Below, in pieces: positions 17,470-27,230 of a stretch of DNA of 64,000 nucleotides (its first letter is position 1; each line of letters starts with the position of its first letter). Location: assembly GCF_003010955.1 (NCBI RefSeq), contig NZ_PGGO01000002.1:372001-436000 (forward strand), given 5' to 3'. The stretch comes from Phyllobacterium brassicacearum. Lineage in GTDB: Bacteria; Pseudomonadota; Alphaproteobacteria; Rhizobiales; Rhizobiaceae. The translations under genes were made by a program, and so were the position numbers. The notes under the pieces are model-generated. The model was given only the letters and a program-made list of their open reading frames with translations. It was not told the DNA's origin and made no database searches.

Positions 17470-18020
17470 GAACGCCTGCTCCAAGAGCGATTGGCTCTGG
17501 TCGGTGTCGCCTCATGTCCCTGATTACCAATAACGTCGACGATCCTACTTGGACCGGGGACCGAATGGCTCGCAGCATTCTCCGTCAAGGCACCCAAGAA
17601 ACCGTTGGGATCGCGCTGTTGCTTCTATACCGAGGCGATTTACGCGGCCCTCAACGGCCAAGGCATTGCGTTGGGCTGCAAACAGCCAACGCGATTACAT
17701 TCAAGGTCGCGGACGGGATTGCAGCATTTGCCCTGACCGAATCGATGTCTTTTTCGTACATTATCGCTTCTCGGTCTGGCAGAGGCCCACAGCGTTACAG
17801 TCGATTCCAATGGCCTCTTCACAAAGAGCCACGTGCTTGGCCAATGCATCGATTGGCAGGAACGCACTGACCGTGCAAATATCGCGCTTTTTATACTTTG
17901 GCATTCCCTGAAGTTCTTTCAACCGCTCTAGAAGTGCAACCCGGGTCATACTATTCTCCCTTCGTTCCGATGGCTTGGATTTTGCCCCCCCAATCCCCTT
18001 AGCCTGTTTCCGTCAGGCAG
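17470..18020. other. Gene-poor stretch before minE, one weak small ORF
   Basis: No gene can be firmly called here. The best candidate is a 62-codon frame on the minus strand, 17761-17949, starting MTRVALLERLKELQG with a GGGAG ribosome-binding site 6-7 nt before its ATG; it has no recognisable family. Longer frames on the plus strand (from 17514) have unlike-protein composition and lack ribosome-binding sites. Confidence 0.4.
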
Positions 18021-18284
18021 TCAGGCAGCCCGAACATCAGCGTTCAGGGGAATTTCAATGTCTACTTCCAGCGTCGAGACTTGATCATCGCTACCCATTT
18101 TGACGCGAACTTTTTCTCTGTCGATTTGTATGTGCTTGGCCACGACTGCCAGAATTTCTTCCCGCAATTGAAGGACCAAGTCCGAATGCCCTTGTGACGC
18201 ACGCTCATGGGCAAGCAGAATCTGCAGACGCTCGCGTGCCTTTGGCGCCGAAGCCTGCTTATTGAAGAAACGGAAAATGCTCAT
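18021..18284 (-). CDS. minE: Cell division topological specificity factor MinE
   Basis: An 87-residue protein with the MinE layout: amphipathic N-terminal membrane helix (MSIFRFFNK), the MinD-binding/anti-MinCD stretch ([14 protein letters not shown]) and a C-terminal dimerisation domain with [10 protein letters not shown] and VEIEIPL-like strands. It stimulates MinD ATPase and drives the oscillation that restricts the Z-ring to midcell. Last gene of minCDE; its ATG overlaps the minD stop by 4 nt (ATGA). Confidence 0.95.
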   Translation of the reverse strand: MSIFRFFNKQASAPKARERLQILLAHERASQGHSDLVLQLREEILAVVAKHIQIDREKVRVKMGSDDQVSTLEVDIEIPLNADVRAA

Positions 18285-19096
18285 GCTGCCCTCCGCCGGA
18301 ATATCTTACCTATCAGACTGCGCTTTTCGCTTGGAATCGAGACTGGGACGTTTTCGCCCGCGAGGCGTCGCGCGGCATTCAAATATGCCAAAGCTGGTGC
18401 ACTATCCTTATCAGCCAAGGTCACAGGAGAGCCAATGTTGGACGCGCGTAGGACGTCTTGACTCTCCGGAATAATGCCGAGCAACGGAATGGATAGAATT
18501 TCGAGAACATCTTCGACCTTCAGCATGTCGCCTCGTTCAGCCCGGCTCGCATCGTAGCGCGTTAAGAGAAGATGTTTTTCAATTCTCTCACCCTGTTCAG
18601 CTTTAAGCGTTTTGGAGTCTAGGAGGCCAATAATTCGATCTGAATCACGAACCGACGAGACTTCCGGATTCGTAACGACGACTGCCACGTCGGCATGCCG
18701 CATCGCTAACGTCGCCCCACGTTCAATTCCTGCCGGGCTGTCGCAAATGATCCAGTCGAACGATTTCTTCAAATCTTCGATGACCTTTTCGACACCCTCA
18801 GCTGTGAGATTGTCCTTGTCGCGGGTTTGAGATGCGGGCAATAGGAAAAGAGTATCGAGCCGTTTATCGCGAATGAGAGCCTGTGGTAATTTGGCGTCAC
18901 CCTGGATGACGTTGACCAGATCAAAGACGACCCGACGTTCTGCGCCCATAACGAGATCGAGGTTTCGTAATCCCACATCGAAATCGATGACAACTGTCTT
19001 CTCATTGCGCTGGGCGAGCGCAGCCCCAAGTGCGGCGGTTGACGTTGTTTTACCAACACCCCCTTTGCCCGAGGTAACTACTATCACTTTTCCCAT
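18281..19096 (-). CDS. minD: Septum site-determining ATPase MinD
   Basis: A 271-residue ParA/MinD-type ATPase. The deviant Walker A KGGVGKTT is at residues 11-18, followed by the switch I region, [11 protein letters not shown], and the Walker B-like WIICDSPAG. The C-terminus ends in a basic amphipathic helix (LIGKIFRRR) that anchors it to the membrane in the ATP form. It recruits MinC to block FtsZ assembly away from midcell. Located 31 nt after minC. In Sinorhizobium and Agrobacterium minCDE is carried on a secondary replicon, which fits the setting here. Confidence 0.96.
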   Translation of the reverse strand: MGKVIVVTSGKGGVGKTTSTAALGAALAQRNEKTVVIDFDVGLRNLDLVMGAERRVVFDLVNVIQGDAKLPQALIRDKRLDTLFLLPASQTRDKDNLTAEGVEKVIEDLKKSFDWIICDSPAGIERGATLAMRHADVAVVVTNPEVSSVRDSDRIIGLLDSKTLKAEQGERIEKHLLLTRYDASRAERGDMLKVEDVLEILSIPLLGIIPESQDVLRASNIGSPVTLADKDSAPALAYLNAARRLAGENVPVSIPSEKRSLIGKIFRRRAA

Positions 19097-19127
19097 ATTC
19101 TTTTCCTATCTTACCCGGAGCACTGAC

Positions 19128-19880
19128 CTAACCAAATGTTTCTGCCAATATGGTGTCTCCTTCGAGCCATAGCTGTACGGCTTTCCCTCGAAGCCGAGGC
19201 TCCATATCGTCGGCTGTCTTGTAAAGGCCATCAATGGCCAACAGTTCCGCTTCAAGTTTGCGGCAAAAAATGCGTGCCGATGCATTCCCGGCCGATCCCG
19301 CCATAGCCCGGCCTCGTAGCGTGCCATAGACGTGGATGGAGCCACCGGCAACTATTTCAGCACCTGAGGCAACAGACCCGATGATCGTTACATCGCCTTC
19401 CGGAAAGACCACCGATTGCCCTGATCGCACAGGCTCGTTTATGATGATCGACGGCATCACACGGATCTGCGCTCCGCCCGGAGAATTCGTAGACGACACC
19501 GGAGGTTGATTGTTTCCGGTAGATGATTCTTTTACCGCATTTAGCGCTGGAACCTGGAAATCCGTTGCAGATTTCCCGCCCTTCATGACTGGTGGCATAC
19601 CAGGAGCAAGCAGTGAAGGGCGTGCGCCTTCTATCCCCATGAGCGATACCCCACGCCTGGCAAGCTCGTCGATCAGGAGCGTTAGCTGAGCACGGTCAGT
19701 TTGTAGATTCTCAACGTCGAGAACGATCGGCTTACCGAGGAAAAAGCCCGCAGAACGCGATGCAAGGTCGTCCAGTCGCGCCAGCCAACGATCAATCGGT
19801 GCTTCGGGCGCAAGCACAAGGGCAAGAAACGAGCGGCCTTTAAGGCGTATTGGTTGAGAATCTGTTAGCACTTTGGTCAT
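19128..19880 (-). CDS. minC: Septum formation inhibitor MinC
   Basis: A 250-residue MinC. The N-terminal FtsZ-inhibiting domain runs to about residue 110 (FLALVLAPEAPIDRWL, LVLDVENL), followed by a flexible linker, and the C-terminal beta-helix domain is diagnostic: VRSGQSVVFPEGDVTIIGSV, then AEIVAGGSIHVYGTLRGRAMAG. It inhibits FtsZ polymerisation when recruited to the membrane by MinD. First gene of the minCDE operon. It contains no odd residues. Confidence 0.95.
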   Translation of the reverse strand: MTKVLTDSQPIRLKGRSFLALVLAPEAPIDRWLARLDDLASRSAGFFLGKPIVLDVENLQTDRAQLTLLIDELARRGVSLMGIEGARPSLLAPGMPPVMKGGKSATDFQVPALNAVKESSTGNNQPPVSSTNSPGGAQIRVMPSIIINEPVRSGQSVVFPEGDVTIIGSVASGAEIVAGGSIHVYGTLRGRAMAGSAGNASARIFCRKLEAELLAIDGLYKTADDMEPRLRGKAVQLWLEGDTILAETFG

Positions 19881-19989
19881 CTAGGTTAATTTTTCGTTTC
19901 AACGGTATATGCGGCAGATGGTTAACAGATCGTTAATTCTGACTGATTCAGGATAGCTGAGGATCTTGCAATCACGCCCTCGTGCGGTG

Positions 19990-20399
19990 TGGCCCACGCC
20001 GGTTCCAATCTGAACGCTGCGAACGTCCGTAACCCGGTTATGGTTCGGCCTCGCAACTGCAGTATCCGACTGCTGCCTGGGTTCAAATCCATAATCGCCG
20101 CTAACATCATGCTTTCCGGAATTGAACTGGTTCACCTGCTGCGCAAGAGACAGGCGAGCTTTGCCTTCAATCAAATCCATCGCGGGCCGGGCAGTTCGAC
20201 ATGTTGGCAGCCTGTCCTGGTCGACAATGCGCTTGAGGGCGAAAGTGAGTTCGGGAAGACGCTGGACTTCGTCGATCACGACGGGCAAGCCAGAGTCTCC
20301 GGCCCTATTGGAGAGAGCCTTGAGTTGACTGCAGGGGTCCTCTTCCAATGCAACGCTCCTCAGGATCTGCCGTCTTGTACGGCGAATCTGACAGCTCAT
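19990..20399 (-). pseudogene. AAA+ ATPase (DUF4143-type) remnant
   Basis: Minus-strand codons between about 20330 and 20210 encode LPVVIDEVQRLPELTFALKR and IVDQDR, the Walker B/sensor region typical of the DUF4143-associated AAA ATPases. Upstream residues (RRTRRQILRSVALEEDP) also fit the family loosely. The Walker A region, the later half and the C-terminal domain are missing, and the frame then runs into non-family sequence. The rest of 19881-20637 shows no other gene. A decayed fragment is the likely explanation. Confidence 0.5.
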
Positions 20400-20637
20400 C
20401 CCGTCTCATGAGCGTATCCCCGGTCGGCCCGGCGGATCGGTCACATTGGCGTAGGCCCGCGCGGCGATAGGGCGGTTGGTTACAACATGGAGCCGATGCC
20501 CATTTTGCCAGTCCTGGTAATGCGAAAAGTAGGGCGACCCGGACCGCTCAGGTACCTGACGTTAGTCCGAATAGCGCATTTTTTATTGTGGGTACGTCTG
20601 ATACAATGCCGCCAAAATCGTAACAACGGGGACTATC

Positions 20638-21378
20638 ATGCATCGCAGACTGAGATGCGGAGTCTTACTGACAGCGCTTGCTTTTTGCTTGTTCGCTGGT
20701 GTTGCGGTTGGTGAAAGTAACGACGTCGCGATTGGAGAGCGACTTGCTGCTTTTTTGCGCGCTGGTCGCAGCGTCATCTCCAGTCATCAAGACCTTATCA
20801 ATGACCCTGCAATTGGAACGAAAAACCTCACCGGCCAACGTGTCGTAGCCGAGGCTCTCGAAACGTTCGGGCGCCAGGGAAGCTCAGCGACCGAAACCTT
20901 CAGTCAGTCGGATAAACAGCTTTTTGACGCCCAGATCGAGGCATTGCGCGAGATTGTCGACGAACATCAGAAAAAGATCGACGCCAAGGGCGTTGGATTC
21001 AAGGGATTTATTCCTGCCACCTTTGCGCGTTTGGTCAACGAACGCTTTGAGGAAAAAGTAGGGGACCGGGCCAAAATGAAGGTGACTGGCCCAGTGGATC
21101 TGGTGCGTAATCGAAAGGCCAGTCCCGACAGTTGGGAGCAGAGTGTCATTGAGCAAAAATTCCTGTCTCCCGGTTGGCCGAAGGGCCAGTCCTTTATTGA
21201 AGCAGTCGAAGTGAATGGCCATCCATCATTTCGCATGCTGATTCCCGAATACTATTCCGCGTCATGCCTGATCTGCCACGGTATGCCCAAAGGCGAAGTC
21301 GACGTTACTGGCTATCCAAAAGAGGGAGCTGCTGAAGGCGATTTGGCAGGTGCAATCAGCATCACACTGTTCAAATGA
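20638..21378 (+). CDS. Exported DUF3365 (Tll0287-like) c-type heme protein
   Basis: A protein of 246 residues with a signal peptide (cleavage near AVGES) and one c-type heme motif, CLICHG, near residue 209. The DUF3365 fold is recognisable by the KFLSPGWPKGQSFIEAVE region and the SASCLICHGMPKGE segment. Relatives bind a heme with an exchangeable sixth ligand and are thought to sense redox or gas ligands; the same domain is often fused to kinases and cyclases. Here it is a free exported protein whose stop overlaps the ATG of a membrane hybrid kinase by 4 nt, so it probably feeds a heme-dependent signal to that kinase. Confidence 0.82.
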   Translation: MHRRLRCGVLLTALAFCLFAGVAVGESNDVAIGERLAAFLRAGRSVISSHQDLINDPAIGTKNLTGQRVVAEALETFGRQGSSATETFSQSDKQLFDAQIEALREIVDEHQKKIDAKGVGFKGFIPATFARLVNERFEEKVGDRAKMKVTGPVDLVRNRKASPDSWEQSVIEQKFLSPGWPKGQSFIEAVEVNGHPSFRMLIPEYYSASCLICHGMPKGEVDVTGYPKEGAAEGDLAGAISITLFK

Positions 21379-24086
21379 GCGCGTTCAACGCCATCCGTAC
21401 TCGTATCGGCCAGTTGACGGATCGAAAAATCCCGATCCGCCTTGTCTGTCTTTCGGCTGCCTTGCTTGGTGCCTTGCTTGTAAGCGTTGCCTTCATGGCT
21501 CACGATCTGCTTGAGAACCAGCGGCGTGTGGAGGAAGCCAACGCCCGCTTTCACATGTTCGACGACGCCGCCAAGGCGCACCGGCATTTTGGTGAAGCAC
21601 GCTATTGGCTCACGGACCTGTCGGTGAGCCTCCTGACCTTGTCCGAGCGACGGGCCGAGGCGGCTCGCGCCGCATTGGAGGAGGATTTGACGCGTATCAA
21701 GGTATTCGCGCCCGATGTTGCCAACACCATCCAGCAGGGTTCGAAGTCTTATTTCGAAAAGGCAATGCAAGCGGTTGATGCCTATACGGATGACAACCGC
21801 GTCATCGGCAATACGCTACTGGCTGCTGCCCGAAGCTATAGCGACGAAATCGACGGGGTCCTCATGGCACTTGAAGAGCGACTTGAGATGGAGGCCGACC
21901 GAGCGCGCGACGCGGCCGGAACCATGGCACAAAGGACCTATAAGCGGGCTCTGATTGCGGTTGCGCTCATTACGATAGCCGGAGCAATCATGACTGTCCT
22001 GGTGCTTCGGTCAATTCTGGTACCGCTCGGCCGTGTCGACAAAGCCATGGTCCAACTGACAGCAGGGCAGGAAAATGTCGAACTGCCGCCGGAAGGCCGT
22101 GATGAATTCGGGAGGCTTGCAAAGACGCTGCGACTGCTTCGCGACAGTCAGGCCGAGCGCCGCTCGCTGGAAGCTGCCGCCGAGCGCCAGCGAAACACTG
22201 TGCTAACCGCAATCGAGACCATTCCCGACGGTTTCGCATTCTTCGACGCCAAGGACCAGTTGCTCCTGGTCAACCAGCGGTATCTTGAGATCTTCCCGGA
22301 GCTTGCGGATCTGATGACCCCTGGCCGGACATTCGAGGAGATCATTCGCGCGCAAGCGGAACGCGGGACCGCAGAGATCGACAGCGGAGGCGTGGAGAAT
22401 TGGGTGAACGAGGCAATGCGTCGTCACAGAGAACAGCAAGGCATGATAGAACGGCAATTTGCCAATGGGACGTGGCTTCGCATTGCCAAGCGCAAGACCC
22501 CCGAAGGGGGTACAGTGGCGGTCTATACGGACATCACCGATTTGAAACTTCGCCAGACGGAACTAGAGGAGGCACGGCGCGGCGCGGAAGTTGCGAGTGA
22601 AGAAAAGAGCCGGTTTCTTGCTTCCATGAGTCACGAATTGCGCACGCCCCTCAATGCAATCATCGGCTATAGCGAGATGCTCATTGAAGACGCGAGCGAT
22701 CTTGACAATCCGGGTTTTGTCGGTGACCTGAACAAGATAATGGGCTCCGGTCGCCACCTGCTGGCTCTGATCAATGACATCCTCGATCTCTCGAAGATCG
22801 AAGCTGGCAAGATGGAGCTCTATGTCGAGCGTCTCAGCGTGAAGCAGCTACTTGTTGATGTTGAAAACACCGTTGCCCCGCTAATCGCGAAGAATCGTAA
22901 CCGGCTGACGGTTACAGCTTCAGTCGAGCCGGATGAAATAGAGACGGACAGGACCAAGCTGCGGCAGAACCTTTTCAATCTCCTCTCAAACGCTGCCAAA
23001 TTCACCGAAAACGATGAGATCCGCCTGTCAGTTGAGCGTCTTGCCGATGAGAATGGTGACTGGCTCGAGTTTTCTGTCAGTGACAACGGCATTGGAATGA
23101 CCCGGGAGCAGCAGGCGAAGCTCTTCCAGGCATTTGTACAGGTCGATGCATCGACCACCCGAAATTACGGCGGAACAGGTCTTGGTCTGGCGATCACCCA
23201 GCATTTTATCAGGATGATGGGCGGAACCATCGAAGTGGACAGTGAATTGGGTAAGGGATCAACCTTTCGCTTTAAAATTCCAGCCAGCGACGAAACGCAA
23301 GCGGCGCAGAATATCTCTCTGCCAGAAGCTGCATCTAGTGTTCGGACTCGCAGAACCGTCCTCGTCATCGACGATGAATCCCGGGCACGCAAGTTCATGT
23401 CGGACGTCATCCGTGGTGCAGGCTTTGACGTGGTTGAGGCCGCAGGCGGCGAGCAGGGTATGGCCAGCATGCGCGAAGCTCGTCCCGATGCGATCATTCT
23501 GGATGTGATCATGCCCGGGCAGGACGGCTGGTCAGTGTTGCGCGAAATCAAGTCGGATAAGGAGCTTTGCGATATTCCCGTAATCCTTGCTACCGTCGTG
23601 TCAGATCGTGAGATGGGGCTTGCCTTCGGCGCTGCGGACCATCTGATCAAGCCAGTTGATCCTGTACAGCTGATCGAAACGTTGAACGCTGTTGCGGGCA
23701 ACAATCGACACGATGTGCTCGTTGTCGATGACGATCCTGCAACGCGGGAACTTTTCCGTAGGGTGCTGGTTCGCGAAGGCTGGCGTGTTCGGGAGGCCAC
23801 CGACGGGCGACGCGGTCTCGAACAGCTCGAGGCAGGACGACCAACGGTGATGGTTCTGGATCTCATGATGCCGAACATGGATGGTTTCGATCTGCTCCGG
23901 ACTATCCAGGAGAGACCGGACCTCGCCGATATTCCCGTTGTCATCGTAACGTCCAAAGACTTGACCCTTGAGGAACTGGATTGGCTTGGCGTGCACGCGA
24001 GCGAAATCATCAGAAAAGGAACAAGGGGGCGCGCGGATCTTATTGCAGCGCTGAAGCGACATGTGCCACTCAACGAAGAAGCCTGA
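21375..24086 (+). CDS. Membrane hybrid histidine kinase with two receiver domains
   Basis: A 903-residue sensor kinase. Order: TM1 (about 21-43), periplasmic domain (to about 190), TM2 (about 192-213), HAMP (to about 265), a PAS-like domain (about 275-395, DGFAFFDAKDQLLLVNQRYL), HisKA with the phosphorylated histidine in SMSHELRTPLN (H420), HATPase (FNLLSNAAKF, DNGIGM, GGTGLGL), then receiver 1 (from about 661; VIDDE, DVIMPG) and receiver 2 (from about 780; VVDDDP, DLMMPN). It starts inside the stop of the DUF3365 gene and is followed by a stand-alone receiver and a cyclase, forming a four-gene phosphorelay. Confidence 0.93.
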   Translation: MSAFNAIRTRIGQLTDRKIPIRLVCLSAALLGALLVSVAFMAHDLLENQRRVEEANARFHMFDDAAKAHRHFGEARYWLTDLSVSLLTLSERRAEAARAALEEDLTRIKVFAPDVANTIQQGSKSYFEKAMQAVDAYTDDNRVIGNTLLAAARSYSDEIDGVLMALEERLEMEADRARDAAGTMAQRTYKRALIAVALITIAGAIMTVLVLRSILVPLGRVDKAMVQLTAGQENVELPPEGRDEFGRLAKTLRLLRDSQAERRSLEAAAERQRNTVLTAIETIPDGFAFFDAKDQLLLVNQRYLEIFPELADLMTPGRTFEEIIRAQAERGTAEIDSGGVENWVNEAMRRHREQQGMIERQFANGTWLRIAKRKTPEGGTVAVYTDITDLKLRQTELEEARRGAEVASEEKSRFLASMSHELRTPLNAIIGYSEMLIEDASDLDNPGFVGDLNKIMGSGRHLLALINDILDLSKIEAGKMELYVERLSVKQLLVDVENTVAPLIAKNRNRLTVTASVEPDEIETDRTKLRQNLFNLLSNAAKFTENDEIRLSVERLADENGDWLEFSVSDNGIGMTREQQAKLFQAFVQVDASTTRNYGGTGLGLAITQHFIRMMGGTIEVDSELGKGSTFRFKIPASDETQAAQNISLPEAASSVRTRRTVLVIDDESRARKFMSDVIRGAGFDVVEAAGGEQGMASMREARPDAIILDVIMPGQDGWSVLREIKSDKELCDIPVILATVVSDREMGLAFGAADHLIKPVDPVQLIETLNAVAGNNRHDVLVVDDDPATRELFRRVLVREGWRVREATDGRRGLEQLEAGRPTVMVLDLMMPNMDGFDLLRTIQERPDLADIPVVIVTSKDLTLEELDWLGVHASEIIRKGTRGRADLIAALKRHVPLNEEA

Positions 24087-24100
24087 GGAGCCGGAAGAGG

Positions 24101-24466
24101 ATGGTCAAAATTCTTCTCGTCGAAGACAATGAGATGAACCGCGATATGCTTTCCCGCCGGCTGGAACGTCGCGGGTACGAGGTGATCATCGCGACCGATG
24201 GGCTCGCCGGAGTCGAAACGGCGATGGAAGCAATGCCCGATCTGGTGTTGATGGATATGAGCCTGCCAGTGATCGATGGCTGGGAGGCAACACGGCGGAT
24301 CAAGGAGAATCCCGCTACGGCCGCGATTCCTATTATTGCCCTCACTGCCCACGCCATGGCTGATGACCGCAAAAAAGCCATCGACGCCGGTTGCGATGAT
24401 TATGATACCAAGCCGGTTGAATTGCCGGGATTGCTCGACAAAATCATCCGCCTGACCGGAGGATAG
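24101..24466 (+). CDS. Single-domain response regulator (DivK/CheY-like)
   Basis: A receiver-only protein of 121 residues: acidic pair in LLVEDNE, phosphoacceptor aspartate in LVLMDMSLP, conserved Thr in ALTAH and Lys in TKPVE. The frame is open far upstream inside the kinase gene, but ATG 24101 with a purine-rich GGAAGAGG run before it gives the normal start. Lacking an output domain, it probably shuttles phosphate between the hybrid kinase and the downstream cyclase protein, which begins 5 nt after its stop. Confidence 0.92.
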   Translation: MVKILLVEDNEMNRDMLSRRLERRGYEVIIATDGLAGVETAMEAMPDLVLMDMSLPVIDGWEATRRIKENPATAAIPIIALTAHAMADDRKKAIDAGCDDYDTKPVELPGLLDKIIRLTGG

Positions 24467-24471
24467 TCGTC

Positions 24472-26025
24472 ATGACGCACGTTCCTGACATCGGTCATCG
24501 CGCCTATATCGCGAGAATCCTGGAGAAAATCGTTGATCCCGCGCAAGCAATCCTGAGCTATCAGGAACTCGTCATGGAGGAAGTGCGCGACGTTGGCCCT
24601 GCCGAGACACTACCGGATCTGGAGACAGTGCTGCATGCCGCCCGTGAATTGAACGCGATGATCGAGCGGCTTCTCAATCGGGAGGCGTCCGACGCCAACG
24701 GGATCCCCACCGGACTTGCCATGTTACGGCATGATTTGCGTACGCCAATGAACGCGATAATTGGCTATTCGGAAATGATCCTGGAGGATTTTGCAGACAG
24801 TTTGTCGCAACGTATCGCAGATGACATATCGAAGGTTATCAATGAAAGCCGAAAGCTGCTTGAGCAAATTGATGGTGGACTGGATGTTTCCTCTTTTGAA
24901 CATGATGAAGAGCGGGCAAACCAGACCGATGCAACGATCGCGGCTAACCTGGCACGAACGATAGCGGATGGGCCATCCTCGCGGCCCGAGGAGGCAGGCC
25001 GTATCCTTGTCGTTGACGACTCCGCCTCAAACCGGGATCTGCTGGCGAGACGCCTGGGCCGTGAGGGGCATACCGTGGTTACGGCAAACTCTGGCCAAGA
25101 GGCACTCCAAATCCTGGAAACCCAGGAATTCGACCTTGCGTTGGCCGACATCCTGATGCCTGACATGAACGGCATTGAACTGCTCGGCCAGCTAAAGTCG
25201 GATGCTCGGTTGCGCGAAATTCGTGTCATCATGATTTCGGGCCTGAAGGATCAGGACGCGGTTATCCGTTGCATCGAGGCAGGCGCCGAAGACTATCTGC
25301 AAAAACCGATCGATCCAATCCTGTTGCGGGCCCGCATAGCCGCCTGTCTTGAACGCAGTCGCTGGCGCGAACGAGAAAGACGTTATCTGTCTCAAATCGA
25401 GTTCGAAAAGAAGCGAGCCGATGAACTGCTGCACGCAATTCTTCCAAAGCAGGTGATAAGGCGTCTGGCTGATGGTGAGGAGGTAATCGCTGACCGCATC
25501 GAAACAGCCACAATCGTGTTCGCTGATATTGTCAATTTTACAGAATTGGCGGCACGAACTCCGGCATCTGCTTTGGTGCAAAGGCTTGGGAATCTATTCT
25601 CACGTTTCGACGAACTTGCTGATCAATATGGTGTTGAGAAAATCAAGACTATCGGTGACGCTTACATGGCCGCGGCCGGATTACCGGATCCTCGCCCGGA
25701 TCATGCTATGGCGGCCGTTGCGTTTAGCAGAGCGTTACTGGCCGAAATGGCAAGTAGTATTGGTCCCGAACCTCAGCTCAACCTGCGAATTGGGATAAAC
25801 ACCGGGCCGGTCATCGCAGGTCTAATCGGCAGAAAGCGGTTCGTCTATGATGTATGGGGGCATACAGTTAACGTTGCCAGCCGAATGGAATCCTACGGCA
25901 TCCCCGGACGAATCCAGGTATCGCAAAGCACGTATGAAGCACTGGGGGCGGGCTTGCTGGATGCTCGTAAAGAAGTCATGGATATTCGAGGGATCGGCAA
26001 ACACACTACGTACATACTGTCATAA
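24472..26025 (+). CDS. HisKA-receiver-class III nucleotide cyclase fusion
   Basis: A soluble 517-residue signalling protein. An H-box (RHDLRTPMNAIIGYSEM, histidine about residue 86) is present without any ATPase domain. A receiver follows (from about 177; VVDDSA, ADILMPDM), then a class III cyclase (about 340-517). Catalytic residues look complete: metal aspartates in FADIVNFT and IGDAYM, lysine in EKIKTIGDAY and aspartate in YDVWGH for adenine selection, and the VNVASRM asparagine and arginine. This predicts an adenylate rather than guanylate cyclase. The orphan H-box may work as a phosphotransfer site for the relay encoded upstream. Confidence 0.9.
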   Translation: MTHVPDIGHRAYIARILEKIVDPAQAILSYQELVMEEVRDVGPAETLPDLETVLHAARELNAMIERLLNREASDANGIPTGLAMLRHDLRTPMNAIIGYSEMILEDFADSLSQRIADDISKVINESRKLLEQIDGGLDVSSFEHDEERANQTDATIAANLARTIADGPSSRPEEAGRILVVDDSASNRDLLARRLGREGHTVVTANSGQEALQILETQEFDLALADILMPDMNGIELLGQLKSDARLREIRVIMISGLKDQDAVIRCIEAGAEDYLQKPIDPILLRARIAACLERSRWRERERRYLSQIEFEKKRADELLHAILPKQVIRRLADGEEVIADRIETATIVFADIVNFTELAARTPASALVQRLGNLFSRFDELADQYGVEKIKTIGDAYMAAAGLPDPRPDHAMAAVAFSRALLAEMASSIGPEPQLNLRIGINTGPVIAGLIGRKRFVYDVWGHTVNVASRMESYGIPGRIQVSQSTYEALGAGLLDARKEVMDIRGIGKHTTYILS

Positions 26026-26135
26026 CACAGTGGGCAAAGTAGCTACCTTTCATTACAACCACGTACTCTGTCCCAAGACATGGCGGGCCCTGTTCGACCA
26101 GTGAATCGATTTTTCTAACGCCAAGGAGTTGAGAG

Positions 26136-26816
26136 ATGATCGTCAATCGCCGTCAGTTGATCGCAGCATCCAGTGTGGCGTTGGCCGGCACCGTTCTTTC
26201 ACCGGCAATCTCCACGTTTGCTGCCACGGCCTTTATGCAAAAGAAGTTGCCCTACGACGAGGATGCACTTTCACCGGCTATTTCGGCCAGAACGGTAGGG
26301 CTGCACTACGGCAAACACCACGCCGGTTATTTTAAGAAACTGAATCAACTGGTCCAGAATACCGAGTACGCCGATCTACCGCTCGACCAAGTCGTAACTC
26401 AGTCGAGCGCAAAGAACGACGAGGCAATTTTCAATCAAGCAGCACAAGCCTGGAATCATGATTTCTACTGGGCGCAATTCAAGGGTGGATCCGAGCAACC
26501 AACTGGCAGTTTCAAGGAAGCCGTCGAGCGCGACTTCGGCGGGATCGATGGTTTGAAGAAGAAGGTAATAGAGACTGCAGACGCGGTCTTCGGCACCGGG
26601 TGGGTCTGGCTTGTCAAGGACAATGAAAAACTCAACGTTCTAGGATTACGGGACGCGGGCACTCCGCTTGCGGTCGCCAAGGTTCCAATTGTCGGAATAG
26701 ATGTGTGGGAGCACGCCTACTATCTCGACTACGAAAACCGCCGTACAGAACATGTGGGCGCTGTTTTCGATAAGCTTGTTAACTGGCGCTACGCAGGCGA
26801 GCAATTCCAGATATGA
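26136..26816 (+). CDS. Exported Fe/Mn superoxide dismutase
   Basis: A 226-residue SodB/SodA-family enzyme with an N-terminal export signal containing a twin arginine (NRRQLIAASSVALAG), so probably a Tat substrate working in the periplasm. Metal ligands are visible: histidine in LHYGKHHAGY, histidine in WNHDFYW, and aspartate plus histidine in DVWEHAYYLDY. It dismutates superoxide; Fe versus Mn cannot be decided. A GGAG site precedes the ATG. It stands between the cyclase relay and a decayed EAL gene, and may be co-regulated with neither. Confidence 0.93.
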   Translation: MIVNRRQLIAASSVALAGTVLSPAISTFAATAFMQKKLPYDEDALSPAISARTVGLHYGKHHAGYFKKLNQLVQNTEYADLPLDQVVTQSSAKNDEAIFNQAAQAWNHDFYWAQFKGGSEQPTGSFKEAVERDFGGIDGLKKKVIETADAVFGTGWVWLVKDNEKLNVLGLRDAGTPLAVAKVPIVGIDVWEHAYYLDYENRRTEHVGAVFDKLVNWRYAGEQFQI

Positions 26817-26879
26817 TTCAGGCGATGAGCGCACTAGAGGGGCCGGGCATTTCACTCCTCCAGCGCAAACAAAACGCGC

Positions 26880-27230
26880 GGCGCGGCGATGCCGCGCAGG
26901 TTGTGCTCGCCAATGAGGATCAATAGCTGCGTCGTTTCCGCCGGCTATTCTTCGATGTCGTCGCCATGTCGATCGGATCAAAAATTGATCGTTCCCTCGT
27001 CGAGGTGTCGCCGGGTCGACCGACGGTCGCAACGTGGTGCAATCAGTCCTCAGCCTCGCCAGGTCACTTGGGGTGGAGGTCGTAGCTCAAGGTGTCGAGA
27101 CAAAAGCGGATCTGCAGGTGTTGCGACAGCTCGGTTATGCCGCCATGCAAGGCTACTACTTTGCGAGCCACGCCGGACATCCGATCCAGGTCGCGTGTTC
27201 ATTGACAGAAGGTGTCGGAGTGCGAAAGCA
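26880..27230 (+). pseudogene. EAL-domain phosphodiesterase remnant
   Basis: The C-terminal part of an EAL domain is spread over several frames. Readable pieces in order: a GYSSMSS segment (the loop after DFGTG), RIK then IDRSLV (with an extra A near 26993), GSTDGRN, and finally the clear VVQSVLSLARSLGVEVVAQG, VETKADLQVLRQLG and MQGYYFA run (from 27037). The N-terminal half with the EAL motif is missing, and sequence after about 27200 is not family-like. At least two frameshifts are required, so no active c-di-GMP phosphodiesterase is made. Confidence 0.72.

Noticed and set aside
17514-17911. Two overlapping plus-strand frames before minE
   Set aside because: No ribosome-binding site, mutual overlap in different frames and no recognisable family.
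23165-24352. 395-codon open frame on the minus strand
   Set aside because: Antisense shadow of the hybrid kinase and response regulator; serine/arginine-rich low-information sequence.
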